DNA of 64,000 bases. Source: Pedobacter psychrodurus (GTDB lineage Bacteria; Bacteroidota; Bacteroidia; Sphingobacteriales; Sphingobacteriaceae). Shown one piece after another: positions 43,815-53,572 of this stretch. The notes below the pieces were generated by a model, which saw only the letters and a program-made list of their open reading frames with translations, had not been told where the DNA came from and made no database searches. The translations under genes were made by a program, and so were the position numbers. The stretch spans positions 186,001 through 250,000 of the forward strand of contig NZ_SJSO01000006.1 of assembly GCF_004331735.1 (NCBI RefSeq), written 5' to 3'. Position 1 is the first letter of the stretch; each line of letters opens with the position of its first letter.

Positions 43815-45002
43815 ATGAAAAAAAATCTAATTAACGCAGTACTCTTCCTACTTGTTTTTGCAGTATTTACGAATTGTAAAAAAGATGAGTATGAAATAAT
43901 ACAGATCGTAAAAATGATTTCTGTTGAACAGATGAGAGCTTTGCCGGTAGGGATGACTAAAGCTGTTCAAGCAAAAAAAACCGGAAAAATTTACATTTAC
44001 AACGATTATCTCTTCATTAACGAACCCAATGAAGGCATTCATATTTATAATAATGTTAATCCGAGTGCTCCCGTAAACGTGGGTTTTCTACAAATTCCAG
44101 GAAACGTAGATTTAGCGATCCACAACAATATCCTTTACGCCGACAATTTTATTGATTTACTGGCTTTTGATATCTCAAACATGAGCAGCATCAAACAAGT
44201 TAAGAGAGTAACTGATGTTTTCAATCAGTTTTATTTGCCAGGCGCTCAAAAGTATCTTTACATCTATAAAGATACCCTGGTAAAGAAACAAACTTACAAA
44301 GGGGTAATTAACGATCTCGCTTACAGCGGCAACTCTTCTTCGGGACAAGGTGGCTCGATGGCCAGATTTACTTTAATGAATGACTATTTATATACAGTTG
44401 GTGTAAATAACCTAAGTCTGTTCGATGTTAAAACCGCATCAAACCCAACTTTTCTGAAAGCCATTAATTTAGGTTGGGGTGTCGAAACCATCTTTCCTTA
44501 CGAAAGCAAATTATTTATAGGTACCAATAGAGGCATGCATATTTTTAGTGCTACCGATCCGGCCAATCCTGTACAACTATCTACTTATAGCCATATTTTT
44601 GCCTGCGACCCCGTAGTTGTACAAGGGAAGTATGCTTATGTTACTTTACGTACAGGCAATATGTGCAGGCAGGCAAGCAATCAATTGGAAATTGTAGATA
44701 TAGAAGATCCAACCAAGCCGAAACAGCTTGCGGTTTACCCCATGCAAAACCCACATGGCCTAAGTACTAGTGGTGATCATTTATTTCTCTGCGAAGGCAA
44801 TTATGGAATAAAGAGCTTCAATATTGCTAATAAAACCAAAATAGGCGACAACATGTTGCAGCATTTAAGCAATATTAAAAGTTTTGATGTTATTGCCGGA
44901 CCTAAATCTTTAATCGTTACAGGAGAAGATGGCGTATATCAGTTTAACTACAGCGATGCTGCACATTTAAAACAATTGAGTGTAATTAAGGTGCAACTTT
45001 AA
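43815..45002 (+). CDS. LVIVD-repeat lipoprotein
   Basis: The 395-residue protein has a lipobox (VFTNC, Cys about 21) followed by a charged stretch. It contains repeated beta-propeller blades of the LVIVD type, with units such as LFINEPNEGIHIYNNVNPSA, LFDVKTASNPTFL, HIFSATDPANPVQLS and LEIVDIEDPTKPKQLAVY. Such outer-membrane propellers are of unknown function. It is a single gene, ended by a perfect hairpin at 45079. Confidence 0.88.
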   Translation: MKKNLINAVLFLLVFAVFTNCKKDEYEIIQIVKMISVEQMRALPVGMTKAVQAKKTGKIYIYNDYLFINEPNEGIHIYNNVNPSAPVNVGFLQIPGNVDLAIHNNILYADNFIDLLAFDISNMSSIKQVKRVTDVFNQFYLPGAQKYLYIYKDTLVKKQTYKGVINDLAYSGNSSSGQGGSMARFTLMNDYLYTVGVNNLSLFDVKTASNPTFLKAINLGWGVETIFPYESKLFIGTNRGMHIFSATDPANPVQLSTYSHIFACDPVVVQGKYAYVTLRTGNMCRQASNQLEIVDIEDPTKPKQLAVYPMQNPHGLSTSGDHLFLCEGNYGIKSFNIANKTKIGDNMLQHLSNIKSFDVIAGPKSLIVTGEDGVYQFNYSDAAHLKQLSVIKVQL

Positions 45003-45078
45003 CATTGCAGTTATAGCGGTGTTCTATTTTTGCAGTCATTTCTCATAATAATATAAACTATTTCTATATTTAACACGT

Positions 45079-45117
45079 AAATACCATTCTATTCAAATAG
45101 AATGGTATTTTTGTTTT
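45079..45117 (+). terminator. Terminator whose T-run doubles as the tatC -7 box
   Basis: AAATACCATTCTATT and AATAGAATGGTATTT are perfect 15-bp arms with a CA spacer, followed by TTG. Bases 45106-45113 within the right arm read TATTTTTG, a TAnnTTTG match eight bases before the tatC ATG at 45122. Confidence 0.75.
45106..45113 (+). promoter_or_regulatory. Possible tatC -7 box inside the terminator
   Basis: TATTTTTG lies at the end of the preceding hairpin, eight bases before the tatC ATG, giving a very short leader. The T-run that ends the LVIVD transcript would be the promoter of the next. Confidence 0.4.
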
Positions 45118-45121
45118 CAAC

Positions 45122-46003
45122 ATGAGCGACACTAAAAAAACTTCACTTACAAAAGCTATCGGGCAAAAGAGCACCACCTTAGAGGCAGAAATGTCTTTCT
45201 TCGATCACCTGGATGTTCTCCGTAAACATTTAATCAGAGCCGTAATTGCCATTGCCGTTTTTACGGGTATCGCTTTTTACTTCAATGAATTCATTTTAGA
45301 TAAAATCATATTTGGTCCAAAAAAGCCCGATTTCTGGACCTACAGGATGATGTGCAAACTGGTAGAAAAATTTCCATCGCTTGGTGCAGATATGTGTATC
45401 ACCAAAATTAATGGAGAGATTATTAACACCGAAATGGCAGGTCAGTTTAACCTGCAATTAAATGTTTGCGTAATGTGTGGCATCGTAGTTGGTTTCCCTT
45501 ATTTATTATGGGAAGTCTGGCGTTTTATTAAACCCGCACTACATGAAAATGAACGTAAATCGGCCAGTGGTTTTGTATTCTTCGCTTCGGTACTTTTCAT
45601 TATCGGTATCTTTTTTGGCTATTTTATAGTTTGTCCGTTATCAGTTAACTTTTTAACAGGTTACACCGTTAGTGCCGAAATCAAAAATACATTTACCGTC
45701 GATTCGTATTTATCATCAGTTGCAACCTTAACTTTAGGTACCGGAATTATTTTCGAGCTTCCTGTTATTATTTTTATCCTATCAAAATTAGGTTTAATGA
45801 CACCGAAATTAATGAGATCGAGCAGAAGATATGCAGCCGTAATTATCTTGATTATTGCCGCCATCGTTACGCCAACACCTGATATTATGACGATGCTAAT
45901 TGTAGCTACGCCATTGTTCCTACTTTATGAGCTTAGTATTTTTGTTTCGGCCTACATTGAAAAGAAGAAGAAAAAAACCGATGCTGCCTTCTATGCTAAC
46001 TAA
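45122..46003 (+). CDS. tatC: Sec-independent translocase subunit TatC
   Basis: The 293-residue inner-membrane protein has six predicted helices and the TatC motif AEMSFFDHLDVLRKHLIRA at the N-terminus, with LWEVWRFIKPALHENER in the middle. It recognises twin-arginine signal peptides. It has a longer first periplasmic loop (ADMCITKINGEIINTEMAG), as is usual in Bacteroidota. rpiB follows 45 bases later, perhaps co-transcribed. Confidence 0.95.
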   Translation: MSDTKKTSLTKAIGQKSTTLEAEMSFFDHLDVLRKHLIRAVIAIAVFTGIAFYFNEFILDKIIFGPKKPDFWTYRMMCKLVEKFPSLGADMCITKINGEIINTEMAGQFNLQLNVCVMCGIVVGFPYLLWEVWRFIKPALHENERKSASGFVFFASVLFIIGIFFGYFIVCPLSVNFLTGYTVSAEIKNTFTVDSYLSSVATLTLGTGIIFELPVIIFILSKLGLMTPKLMRSSRRYAAVIILIIAAIVTPTPDIMTMLIVATPLFLLYELSIFVSAYIEKKKKKTDAAFYAN

Positions 46004-46048
46004 CAAAAACATTACGAATAGATTTTATAATTCTCTATAAATTTGACA

Positions 46049-46486
46049 ATGTCTGATACAAAAATTAAAATTGCTATTGGAGCGGATCACGCTGGGTTTG
46101 AATACAAAGAAATATTAAAAGATTTTTTACAAGATTACGAGGTAAAAGATTTTGGTACTTACTCAGAAAATTCTGTTGATTATCCAGATTTTGCTCATCC
46201 GGTTGCTGCTGCTGTAGAAAATGGAGAATTTACTTACGGAATTTTACTTTGTGGATCGGCAAACGGTGTAGCCATCACCGCTAACAAACATCAGCATATC
46301 AGAGCAGGTTTATGCTGGGAAAATGAAGTAGCGTCTTTAGTGCGCAAGCACAATGATGCAAATGTTTTATGCATTCCAGCAAGATTTGTTTCAGAAGAAC
46401 TGGCTAAAGAAATTACCACTACCTTTTTAACTACTGTATTTGAAGGTGGTCGCCATCAGAACAGGGTTGAAAAAATTTCGTGCTAA
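46049..46486 (+). CDS. rpiB: Ribose 5-phosphate isomerase B
   Basis: The 145-residue protein is a LacAB/RpiB-type isomerase: IGADHAGFEYKE at the start, VDYPDFAHPVA, and LLCGSANGVAITANKH with the catalytic Cys. It interconverts ribose 5-phosphate and ribulose 5-phosphate in the cytosol. The frame includes a TTG at 46043, but the ATG at 46049 is preferred. The M28 peptidase follows by 27 bases. Confidence 0.95.
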   Translation: MSDTKIKIAIGADHAGFEYKEILKDFLQDYEVKDFGTYSENSVDYPDFAHPVAAAVENGEFTYGILLCGSANGVAITANKHQHIRAGLCWENEVASLVRKHNDANVLCIPARFVSEELAKEITTTFLTTVFEGGRHQNRVEKISC

Positions 46487-46513
46487 CAAGAAACTCAACT
46501 AACTATTATCATA

Positions 46514-48148
46514 ATGAACAAAAAGTTTTTAACTCTTGGTTTGGCGTCGCTCGTATCAGCGAGTTGCTTTAGCCAGATTAAGCCCCTTACGCCAAATAAG
46601 GATGCAATAAAATTCAGTAAGGCGATTAATCCAGAAAATGCATACAAACACCTTTCTGTTTTGGCATCTGATGCATATGAAGGTCGCGAAACAGGAACAA
46701 AAGGTGCCTGGATGGCTGCTGATTATATCCGCGATTATTTCAAGTCTTTAGGCTTGAAAGCCCCTGTTAATGGCAGTTATTTTCAAAAAATTGATCTGGT
46801 TAATGTTACCTTAAAAGAAAGTCAGGTAACAGTAAATGGTCAGCCTAAAGAATACCAGAAAGATTATTTAGTATCTCCTAGCTTAATCAGCGATCAAGGT
46901 TTTACTTTTTCAACCAATGAACTGGTATTTGTGGGTTATGGAATAAAAAAAGATAGCTACAACGACTTCGCTGGCACTGATATTAAAGAAAAAGTAGTGA
47001 TCATGTTTAATGGTGGAGATCCAACCGTTAAACCGGGCACAAGAATTGACAGGGCAGCTTACCGTGCAACACTTGATGCAAGGGCAAAATATTTTGCAGA
47101 AAATAATGTTAAAGCCATTCTCCTGATCGATCCAGCTGTTGATAGAATAACTGAAAACACCAAACAGACCCTAAAAAATGGAAGGGTAATGGTTAAAACC
47201 AATGCTGCTATAGAGGCCCAAAAACAAAACGATATTCCTCGTATTTCGGTATCTGTCGCTTTAGCAAACGATTTGTTAAAAGCATCGAACACTACTGTGG
47301 CCGATCTGCAAAAGAAAATAGTAGATAGTCAAGCGCCTGCCTCACAAGTATTAAACGTACCTTTCTCAGCTAGTGCTGCTAAAACAGAAACACCAGTTAG
47401 ATGCGAAAATGTGCTGGGTTACTTAGAAGGTTCGGATCCAGTACTTAAAAAAGAAGTATTAATTTTAACCGGCCATTACGATCACATCGGACTGGAAACA
47501 GATCCAAATGCAAAAGACAAAGTGAACAATGGAGCGGATGATGATGGATCAGGAACTACCGGCGTTTTATTAATGGCAAAAGCATTTACAGATGCTAAAA
47601 AAGCCGGAAAAGGTTCTAAACGCAGTATCCTATTCATGACTGTAGTTGGGGAAGAAAAAGGACTTTGGGGCTCTGAATGGTATTCTGAGCATCCTGTTTT
47701 CCCTGTTGAAAATACCATTGCTGATTTAAATACCGACATGATTGGCCGTACCGGCGAAGAATATCTAGGCACGCCAGATTCGGCAAATTATATCTACTCT
47801 GTAGGTTCAAGGATGTTGAGTAGCGATTTAGCGAATTTAAGCGAGCAAGTTAATGCAACCTATACCAAAATGAAGTTGGATTATAAGTACGACGATCCAA
47901 AAGATCCTGAGCAGATCTATTACCGCTCAGATCACTATAACTTCGCAAAGTTGGGTATTCCGATTATCTTCTATTACGATGGAATGTTACAGCAAGACTA
48001 CCACAAACCTGGTGATGAAGTAAGCAAAATCAACTTCCCACTTTTGGCCAAAAGAGCAAAACTGACCTACTTTACCGCATGGGAATTAGCCAACAGAGCC
48101 AAACGTCCGGCAGTAGATATGGACGGAAAAGGCAATCCAAAGAAATAA
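46514..48148 (+). CDS. M28-family secreted metallopeptidase with PA domain
   Basis: This 544-residue protein has a signal peptide (ending VSASCFSQ), an inserted PA-like domain (about residues 120-280) and an M28 catalytic domain. Zinc ligands are visible: H in TGHYDHIG, D in NNGADDDGSGT, the EE of VVGEEKGLWGSE, D in NTDMIGR and H in RSDHYNFAKLGIP. It is likely a periplasmic or surface aminopeptidase. A terminator follows 17 bases after the stop. Confidence 0.93.
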   Translation: MNKKFLTLGLASLVSASCFSQIKPLTPNKDAIKFSKAINPENAYKHLSVLASDAYEGRETGTKGAWMAADYIRDYFKSLGLKAPVNGSYFQKIDLVNVTLKESQVTVNGQPKEYQKDYLVSPSLISDQGFTFSTNELVFVGYGIKKDSYNDFAGTDIKEKVVIMFNGGDPTVKPGTRIDRAAYRATLDARAKYFAENNVKAILLIDPAVDRITENTKQTLKNGRVMVKTNAAIEAQKQNDIPRISVSVALANDLLKASNTTVADLQKKIVDSQAPASQVLNVPFSASAAKTETPVRCENVLGYLEGSDPVLKKEVLILTGHYDHIGLETDPNAKDKVNNGADDDGSGTTGVLLMAKAFTDAKKAGKGSKRSILFMTVVGEEKGLWGSEWYSEHPVFPVENTIADLNTDMIGRTGEEYLGTPDSANYIYSVGSRMLSSDLANLSEQVNATYTKMKLDYKYDDPKDPEQIYYRSDHYNFAKLGIPIIFYYDGMLQQDYHKPGDEVSKINFPLLAKRAKLTYFTAWELANRAKRPAVDMDGKGNPKK

Positions 48149-48164
48149 TAAAGTCAAAATATCG

Positions 48165-48192
48165 AGTCCCGATTTTACATCGGGACTTTTTT
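48165..48192 (+). terminator. Terminator after the M28 peptidase gene
   Basis: AGTCCCGAT and ATCGGGACT form a perfect 9-bp stem with a TTTAC loop followed by TTTTTT. Confidence 0.85.
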
Positions 48193-48225
48193 ATGCACAA
48201 TACTTTTCGCACCTGCATAAATTCC

Positions 48226-48233
48226 TATCTTTG
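48226..48233 (+). promoter_or_regulatory. -7 box TATCTTTG for lutB
   Basis: TATCTTTG matches TAnnTTTG perfectly, 68 bases before the lutB ATG, so lutB would have a true leader unlike hemW. Confidence 0.5.
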
Positions 48234-48301
48234 AATTTATAACGAAGTGGCTAAAAACTAAAATCAGTTAATATTCGTTACCCTATTACAAAATAAAATT
48301 G

Positions 48302-49687
48302 ATGAATATTGCCGAGGAATTTTTAGAGAAATCTGACGAGAAAGCTTTCGATCTACCGCATCGTAAAACCATAAATTATAATATTGGCAAATACAATGCG
48401 GCTGTTGAACGCGGTTTATCAAAATTCGAAAATTTAGAGGCATCAAAGAAAAAAGCACATGTAATCAAATGGCGTGTGATGGAAAATCTTGATAAATTCT
48501 TACCTGAGTTTGAATCGAATTTCCAACGCCGTGGCGGCAAGGTGATCTGGGCCAATAATGCCGAAGAAGCCCAACAGGAAATCCTTAACATCATCAAAAG
48601 AAACAACGGTAAAACGGTTATCAAATCAAAATCGATGACCACCGAGGAAATCCATTTAAACGATTTCCTGGAAAAAAACAATATCGAATCTTTAGAAAGC
48701 GATCTGGGCGAATATATCGTTCAATTGCTTGGTCAGGCACCATATCATATTGTCACCCCAGCCATGCACTTAAGTGCAACAGACATCGCACAGCTATTCC
48801 ACGATAAATTTGGCACGCCTATAGATGCTACTCCTCCGCAGCTGGTACAAAAAGCAAGAGAATTGCTACGCGATAAATACCTTACCGCTGATATTGGCAT
48901 TAGTGGTGGAAATTTTTTAATTGCCGATACCGGAAGTATTGCCCTAACTGAAAATGAAGGTAATGCACGTTTAAGTACAACTTTCCCTAAAATTCATATC
49001 GCTATTGTCGGTATTGAAAAAGTGATCCCATCTATTGCTGATCTGGATTTATTCTGGCCTTTATTGGCATCACATGGAACCGGGCAGAACTTAACTGTTT
49101 ACAACACTATTTTAAGTGGTCCACGCCAATCTAATGAAACCGATGGACCAGAAGAAATGTATGTGATTTTGTTGGATAATGGCCGCACCAATTTATTAGC
49201 ACAAAAAGATCAGAGACAGGGCCTGTACTGCATCCGTTGTGGTGCGTGTTTAAATGCTTGCCCAGTTTATAAAAATATCGGTGGCCATACTTATAATACA
49301 ACCTATAGTGGCCCAATCGGATCAGTTATTACTCCGCATTTAAAGGGCATGGAAGAGTTTAAACATTTAAGCTATGCCTCGAGCCTTTGTGGCAAATGTT
49401 CGGAAGTGTGCCCGGTAAAAATCGATATTCACAAAATGCTTTTACTTAACCGTAGAGATGCTGCTGCAGGGCATGAAAATGGCAAAAAAGAAGAAATCGG
49501 GTGGAGCATGTTCAACAGAATGATGCAAAAACGCAAATGGATGGATTTCTTTGGTGGAAAGTTTAAAAACTTTATGCTCAAAACATTCTTCAAAAAGAGC
49601 TGGGGCAAATACCGGGAGATGCCTAAAGTTGCCGATAAATCTTTTGCTAAACAATGGGAAGAATTGAAAAAAAGTAAAGAGTCTTAA
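48302..49687 (+). CDS. lutB: Lactate utilisation iron-sulfur protein LutB
   Basis: This 461-residue protein combines an LUD domain (with TDGPEEMYVILLDNGR) and two [4Fe-4S] motifs at the C-terminal third, CIRCGACLNACPVY and CGKCSEVCPVKIDI. It is part of the LutABC lactate dehydrogenase complex in the cytosol. lutA and lutC are not adjacent. A TTG at 48299 extends by one residue; the ATG at 48302 is preferred. The E1 dehydrogenase gene follows by 31 bases, so an operon is likely. Confidence 0.92.
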   Translation: MNIAEEFLEKSDEKAFDLPHRKTINYNIGKYNAAVERGLSKFENLEASKKKAHVIKWRVMENLDKFLPEFESNFQRRGGKVIWANNAEEAQQEILNIIKRNNGKTVIKSKSMTTEEIHLNDFLEKNNIESLESDLGEYIVQLLGQAPYHIVTPAMHLSATDIAQLFHDKFGTPIDATPPQLVQKARELLRDKYLTADIGISGGNFLIADTGSIALTENEGNARLSTTFPKIHIAIVGIEKVIPSIADLDLFWPLLASHGTGQNLTVYNTILSGPRQSNETDGPEEMYVILLDNGRTNLLAQKDQRQGLYCIRCGACLNACPVYKNIGGHTYNTTYSGPIGSVITPHLKGMEEFKHLSYASSLCGKCSEVCPVKIDIHKMLLLNRRDAAAGHENGKKEEIGWSMFNRMMQKRKWMDFFGGKFKNFMLKTFFKKSWGKYREMPKVADKSFAKQWEELKKSKES

Positions 49688-49718
49688 GTTAAAGGCTCCT
49701 TAGTCAAAATAACCAGAT

Positions 49719-51695
49719 ATGCAATTTAATAGAGGTGATAAAGACGACAAATTCTTATTGAATTTATATAAAAGATTGCTTTACCCTCGAATGGTTGAAG
49801 ATAAAATGCTCAAACTTTTGCGTCAGGGCAGAATTGGCAAATGGTTTTCGGGCATTGGTCAGGAAGCCATTGCAGTTGGTAGCACTTTAGCCATGCAAAG
49901 TGAGGAGTATATTTTGCCCATGCACCGCAACTTAGGTGTTTTTACTTCGCGCGATATCCCCTTAAAAAAATTAATGGCCCAATGGCAAGGTAAAATTACC
50001 GGCTTCACCAAAGGCCGCGATCGCTCTTTCCATTTCGGCACACAAGATTATAAAATTATCGGGATGATCTCCCACCTGGGCCCACAGATGGCCTTAGCTG
50101 ATGGCATCGCTTTGGCTGATATGCTACGCCATCAACCACATGCTACTTTGGTTTATACCGGAGAAGGGGCAACCAGCGAAGGCGATTTTCATGAGGCGGT
50201 AAATGTTGCCGCAGTTTGGAACCTTCCTGTTATTTTTCTGATCGAAAATAATGGATACGGCCTTTCCACTCCAAAATCAGAGCAGTTCAGATGCAAAAAC
50301 CTGGTAGATAAAGCCATTGGCTATGGCATAGAAGGCATTCAGATCGACGGGAATAATATCTTAGAAGTTTATGATACCATTAATCAGCTGGCCATGGAAA
50401 TCCGCAAAGATCCTAGACCAGTTTTGGTAGAATGCCTAACCTTCAGGATGCGTGGCCATGAAGAAGCATCGGGCACTAAATATGTTCCGCAAGAGCTGTT
50501 TGATGAGTGGGAAAAGAAAGATCCCTTAAGCAATTACGAAACATATTTAATTGAGCAGGGTGTTTTAACGTCTGATACTATTATTGACATCAAAATCCAG
50601 GTAAAAAGAGACATTGAGCTGGAGGTTGAAGAAGCTTTTAACGAAGATGAGCCGATTGCTAATGCCAATCAGGAGGAGGCCGATATGTATTTTCCCTATA
50701 CGCAACAGGTTATTCAGCCCAATCAATCTTCTACTGAAAAAAGATATCTGGATGCCATAACCGATGGGTTGGATTTGGCCATGCAAAAATATCCTAACCT
50801 GGTTTTAATGGGACAAGACATTGCCGATTATGGTGGGGCTTTTAAAATTACAGATGGTTTTACCGCTAAATATGGCAAAGGCAGAGTCCGCAATACCCCC
50901 ATCTGCGAATCAGCCATTGTGGGTGCAGGTTTAGGCCTATCTATAAATGGTTATAAAGCAGTTGTAGAAATGCAGTTTGCCGATTTTGTAACCGTCGGAT
51001 TTAATCAGATTGTGAATAACCTAGCGAAAACACATTACCGCTGGGGCGAAAAGGCCGATGTAGTGGTGCGCATGCCTACAGGTGCAGGAACCGGTGCAGG
51101 ACCATTTCACTCACAAAGCAATGAAGCCTGGTTTACTAAAACACCTGGTTTGAAAATTGTTTATCCGGCTTTTCCTGAAGACGCGAAAGGCTTATTGCTG
51201 GCTGCAATCGAAGACCCAAATCCGGTACTTTATTTCGAACACAAATACTTGTACAGAAGTTTAACTGCTCCTGTTCCAGATGGTTATTACACGACAGAAA
51301 TTGGCAAAGCCGTTACGCTTGCAAAAGGGAATAAATTCGCGATCATCACTTACGGATTAGGCGTTCATTGGGCTTTAGATTACCTCAAACATCACCCAGA
51401 AAGCGATGCCACATTAATTGATCTGCGTACACTTCAGCCCTGGGATAAAGAAACCGTAAAACAAGCTGTTAAAGCAACCGGAAGGGTTCTAATTTTACAT
51501 GAGGATACCTTAACAAACGGTTTTGGTGCCGAAATTTCTGCCTGGATTGGAGAACATTGTTTCGCTTATCTCGATGCCCCGGTAATGCGTTGTGCAAGCT
51601 TAGATACCGCCATTCCAATGAGTAAAATATTGGAAGAAGATTTTTTGGCTAAAGCAAGATTAGCAGAAACGATTGAGAAATTATTGAAATATTAA
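49719..51695 (+). CDS. Fused alpha-beta E1 2-oxo acid dehydrogenase
   Basis: The 658-residue protein fuses the E1 alpha domain (residues 1-310) to E1 beta (about 340-658). The alpha part has the thiamine-diphosphate motif GEGATSEGDFHEAVNVAAVW and IENNGYGLST. The beta part has MGQDIADYGGAFKITDGF, EMQFADFVTVGFNQIVNN and LIDLRTLQPWDKETV. It acts on pyruvate or branched-chain 2-oxo acids with lipoyl E2 partners; it resembles 2-oxoisovalerate dehydrogenase. It follows lutB closely, consistent with lactate to pyruvate metabolism, but this is inference. Confidence 0.93.
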   Translation: MQFNRGDKDDKFLLNLYKRLLYPRMVEDKMLKLLRQGRIGKWFSGIGQEAIAVGSTLAMQSEEYILPMHRNLGVFTSRDIPLKKLMAQWQGKITGFTKGRDRSFHFGTQDYKIIGMISHLGPQMALADGIALADMLRHQPHATLVYTGEGATSEGDFHEAVNVAAVWNLPVIFLIENNGYGLSTPKSEQFRCKNLVDKAIGYGIEGIQIDGNNILEVYDTINQLAMEIRKDPRPVLVECLTFRMRGHEEASGTKYVPQELFDEWEKKDPLSNYETYLIEQGVLTSDTIIDIKIQVKRDIELEVEEAFNEDEPIANANQEEADMYFPYTQQVIQPNQSSTEKRYLDAITDGLDLAMQKYPNLVLMGQDIADYGGAFKITDGFTAKYGKGRVRNTPICESAIVGAGLGLSINGYKAVVEMQFADFVTVGFNQIVNNLAKTHYRWGEKADVVVRMPTGAGTGAGPFHSQSNEAWFTKTPGLKIVYPAFPEDAKGLLLAAIEDPNPVLYFEHKYLYRSLTAPVPDGYYTTEIGKAVTLAKGNKFAIITYGLGVHWALDYLKHHPESDATLIDLRTLQPWDKETVKQAVKATGRVLILHEDTLTNGFGAEISAWIGEHCFAYLDAPVMRCASLDTAIPMSKILEEDFLAKARLAETIEKLLKY

Positions 51696-51703
51696 ATAGT
51701 TTT

Positions 51704-51771
51704 GCCACGGAAACACAGAAATCACGGATAATATCAATTATTAATTCCGTGTCAATCCGTGTTTCCGTGGC
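51704..51771. repeat. Palindrome of the CCACGGAAACAC family
   Basis: GCCACGGAAACAC (51704-51716) is mirrored by GTGTTTCCGTGGC (51759-51771), with inner CACGGA/TCCGTG arms. A GTG start for ade at 51759 would lie in the right arm, arguing for the ATG at 51789. Confidence 0.65.
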
Positions 51772-51788
51772 TAATTTATACAAACAGC

Positions 51789-53426
51789 ATGAGCAATTTT
51801 AAAGTCGAAGGAAATATCATCAACATCACCAAGCGGAATATTTTCTTTGGCGAAGTAGAGGTTGAAGAAGGAAAAATAAAATCAATCTCAAAAATTTCTG
51901 AACAGAAAGAAGGCACTCATTTCATCTCACCAGGCTTTATAGATAGCCATGTGCACATCGAAAGCAGCATGTTAATTCCAAGTGAATTTGCGCGGTTGGC
52001 GGTTGTTCATGGAACGGTTTCTACTATTAGTGATCCACACGAAATTGCCAATGTTTGCGGCATGGAAGGTGTAGAATTTATGATCGAAAATGGCAATACA
52101 GTGCCGTTTAAATTTAATTTTGGTGCACCTAGCTGTGTTCCGGCTACGGTTTTCGAAACTGCAGGGGCTGAACTAGATCATGATGATGTAAAGGCCCTCC
52201 TAGAACGCCCTGAAATAAAATACCTCAGCGAAATGATGAATTTTCCTGGAGTGCTTTATAAAGATGAAGAAGTTTTAAAAAAGATTGCTGCTGCGCACCA
52301 GTTGGGTAAACCTGTTGATGGACATGCCCCGGGATTACGTGGCGATGCTGTTCAACAATATATCAATGCCGGAATTTCTACCGATCATGAATGTTTTACC
52401 GCAGAAGAGGCGCTGGATAAATTGCAGCGTGGCATGAAAATCCTCATCCGTGAGGGAAGCGCGGCCAAAAATTTCGAAGCACTAATCGATCTGCTTAACG
52501 ATTGGCCAGAAATGATGATGTTCTGCAGCGATGATAAACATCCGGATAGTTTAGTCGAAAACCATATTAATCAGCTTTGCGCAAGAGCAGTTGAAAAAGG
52601 AATCGATATATTCCATATACTTAGGGCAGCCTGCATTAATCCTATTCTTCATTATAAATTAGATGTTGGCTCACTGCAGATTAATGATGATGCAGATTTT
52701 ATTGTGCTTGAAGATTTAAAAAACTTCAAGGTTAAACAAACCTATATTGATGGATTATTACTTGCCGAAAATGGCAAGACAGTGGGCGATTGGGTAAAAC
52801 ATATAGAGGACCAGGAATCAGTTAATCACTTCCATTGCAGTGTAAAAAAAGAAGGGGATTTTATTTATCCATTCACGGGACAAAAAGAAATCCCTGTTAT
52901 TGAAGCTTTAGACGGGCAATTGATTACTAACAGAATATCTGCAAAACCGAAAGTTTTAAATCAAAATATCATTAGTGATCTGGAAAACGATGTTTTGAAA
53001 ATGGTAGTTGTAAACCGTTATCATGACGCACTTATTGCTGTTTCATTTGTAAAAAAATTTGGCTTAAAACAGGGTGCAATTGCATCGAGTGTTGCCCACG
53101 ATAGTCATAACATTATTGCCGTTGGTGCCGACGATAAAAGCATCTGTGAAGCCGTTAATCTGGTAATCAAAGAAACTGGGGGTGTAGTAGCCCTGGGGAA
53201 TGGAAAAAAAGAAGTTTTAGCTTTACCGGTAGCAGGCTTAATGAGCAACCATAACGGTTATCAGGTTGCAGAAAGTTATACTTCAATAGATCAATTTGCA
53301 AAAGATTTGGGTTCTACTTTGCTCGCCCCTTTCATGACGCTTTCTTTTATGGCCTTATTGGTGATTCCACACTTGAAACTAAGCGACAAAGGTTTATTTG
53401 ATGGGGATGAGTTTAAGTTTGTATAG
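51789..53426 (+). CDS. ade: Adenine deaminase
   Basis: The 545-residue amidohydrolase opens with a short beta domain and [20 protein letters not shown], the HxH metal site. It also has [29 protein letters not shown] and the C-terminal Ade domain ([15 protein letters not shown]). It hydrolyses adenine to hypoxanthine using two metals. The start is the ATG at 51789 rather than the upstream GTG inside a repeat. The gap to the SprT-like gene contains another palindrome. Confidence 0.94.
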   Translation: MSNFKVEGNIINITKRNIFFGEVEVEEGKIKSISKISEQKEGTHFISPGFIDSHVHIESSMLIPSEFARLAVVHGTVSTISDPHEIANVCGMEGVEFMIENGNTVPFKFNFGAPSCVPATVFETAGAELDHDDVKALLERPEIKYLSEMMNFPGVLYKDEEVLKKIAAAHQLGKPVDGHAPGLRGDAVQQYINAGISTDHECFTAEEALDKLQRGMKILIREGSAAKNFEALIDLLNDWPEMMMFCSDDKHPDSLVENHINQLCARAVEKGIDIFHILRAACINPILHYKLDVGSLQINDDADFIVLEDLKNFKVKQTYIDGLLLAENGKTVGDWVKHIEDQESVNHFHCSVKKEGDFIYPFTGQKEIPVIEALDGQLITNRISAKPKVLNQNIISDLENDVLKMVVVNRYHDALIAVSFVKKFGLKQGAIASSVAHDSHNIIAVGADDKSICEAVNLVIKETGGVVALGNGKKEVLALPVAGLMSNHNGYQVAESYTSIDQFAKDLGSTLLAPFMTLSFMALLVIPHLKLSDKGLFDGDEFKFV

Positions 53427-53431
53427 CTATT

Positions 53432-53562
53432 TGTCATTCTGAGCGCAGCGAAGAATCTATTCACTTCAATTAATATTGTCCTAAGGTGCAAATTAGTTCG
53501 AATTGCAAGACGAAAGTGTGAGGCGATGCGTCAAAAGATTCTTCATTGCATTCAGAATGACA
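53432..53562. repeat. Palindromic repeat of the CGTCAT family (TCATTCTGA variant)
   Basis: TGTCATTCTGAGCGCAGCGA followed by AGAATCT (from 53432) is mirrored by AGATTCTTCATTGCATTCAG then AATGACA (to 53562), with about 75 bases between. It lies between the convergent ade and SprT-like genes. Confidence 0.7.
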
Positions 53563-53572
53563 GCAACATAAC

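Noticed and set aside
51759..51788. GTG start for adenine deaminase
   Set aside because: The codon lies within the arm of a palindromic repeat; the ATG at 51789 fits the family.
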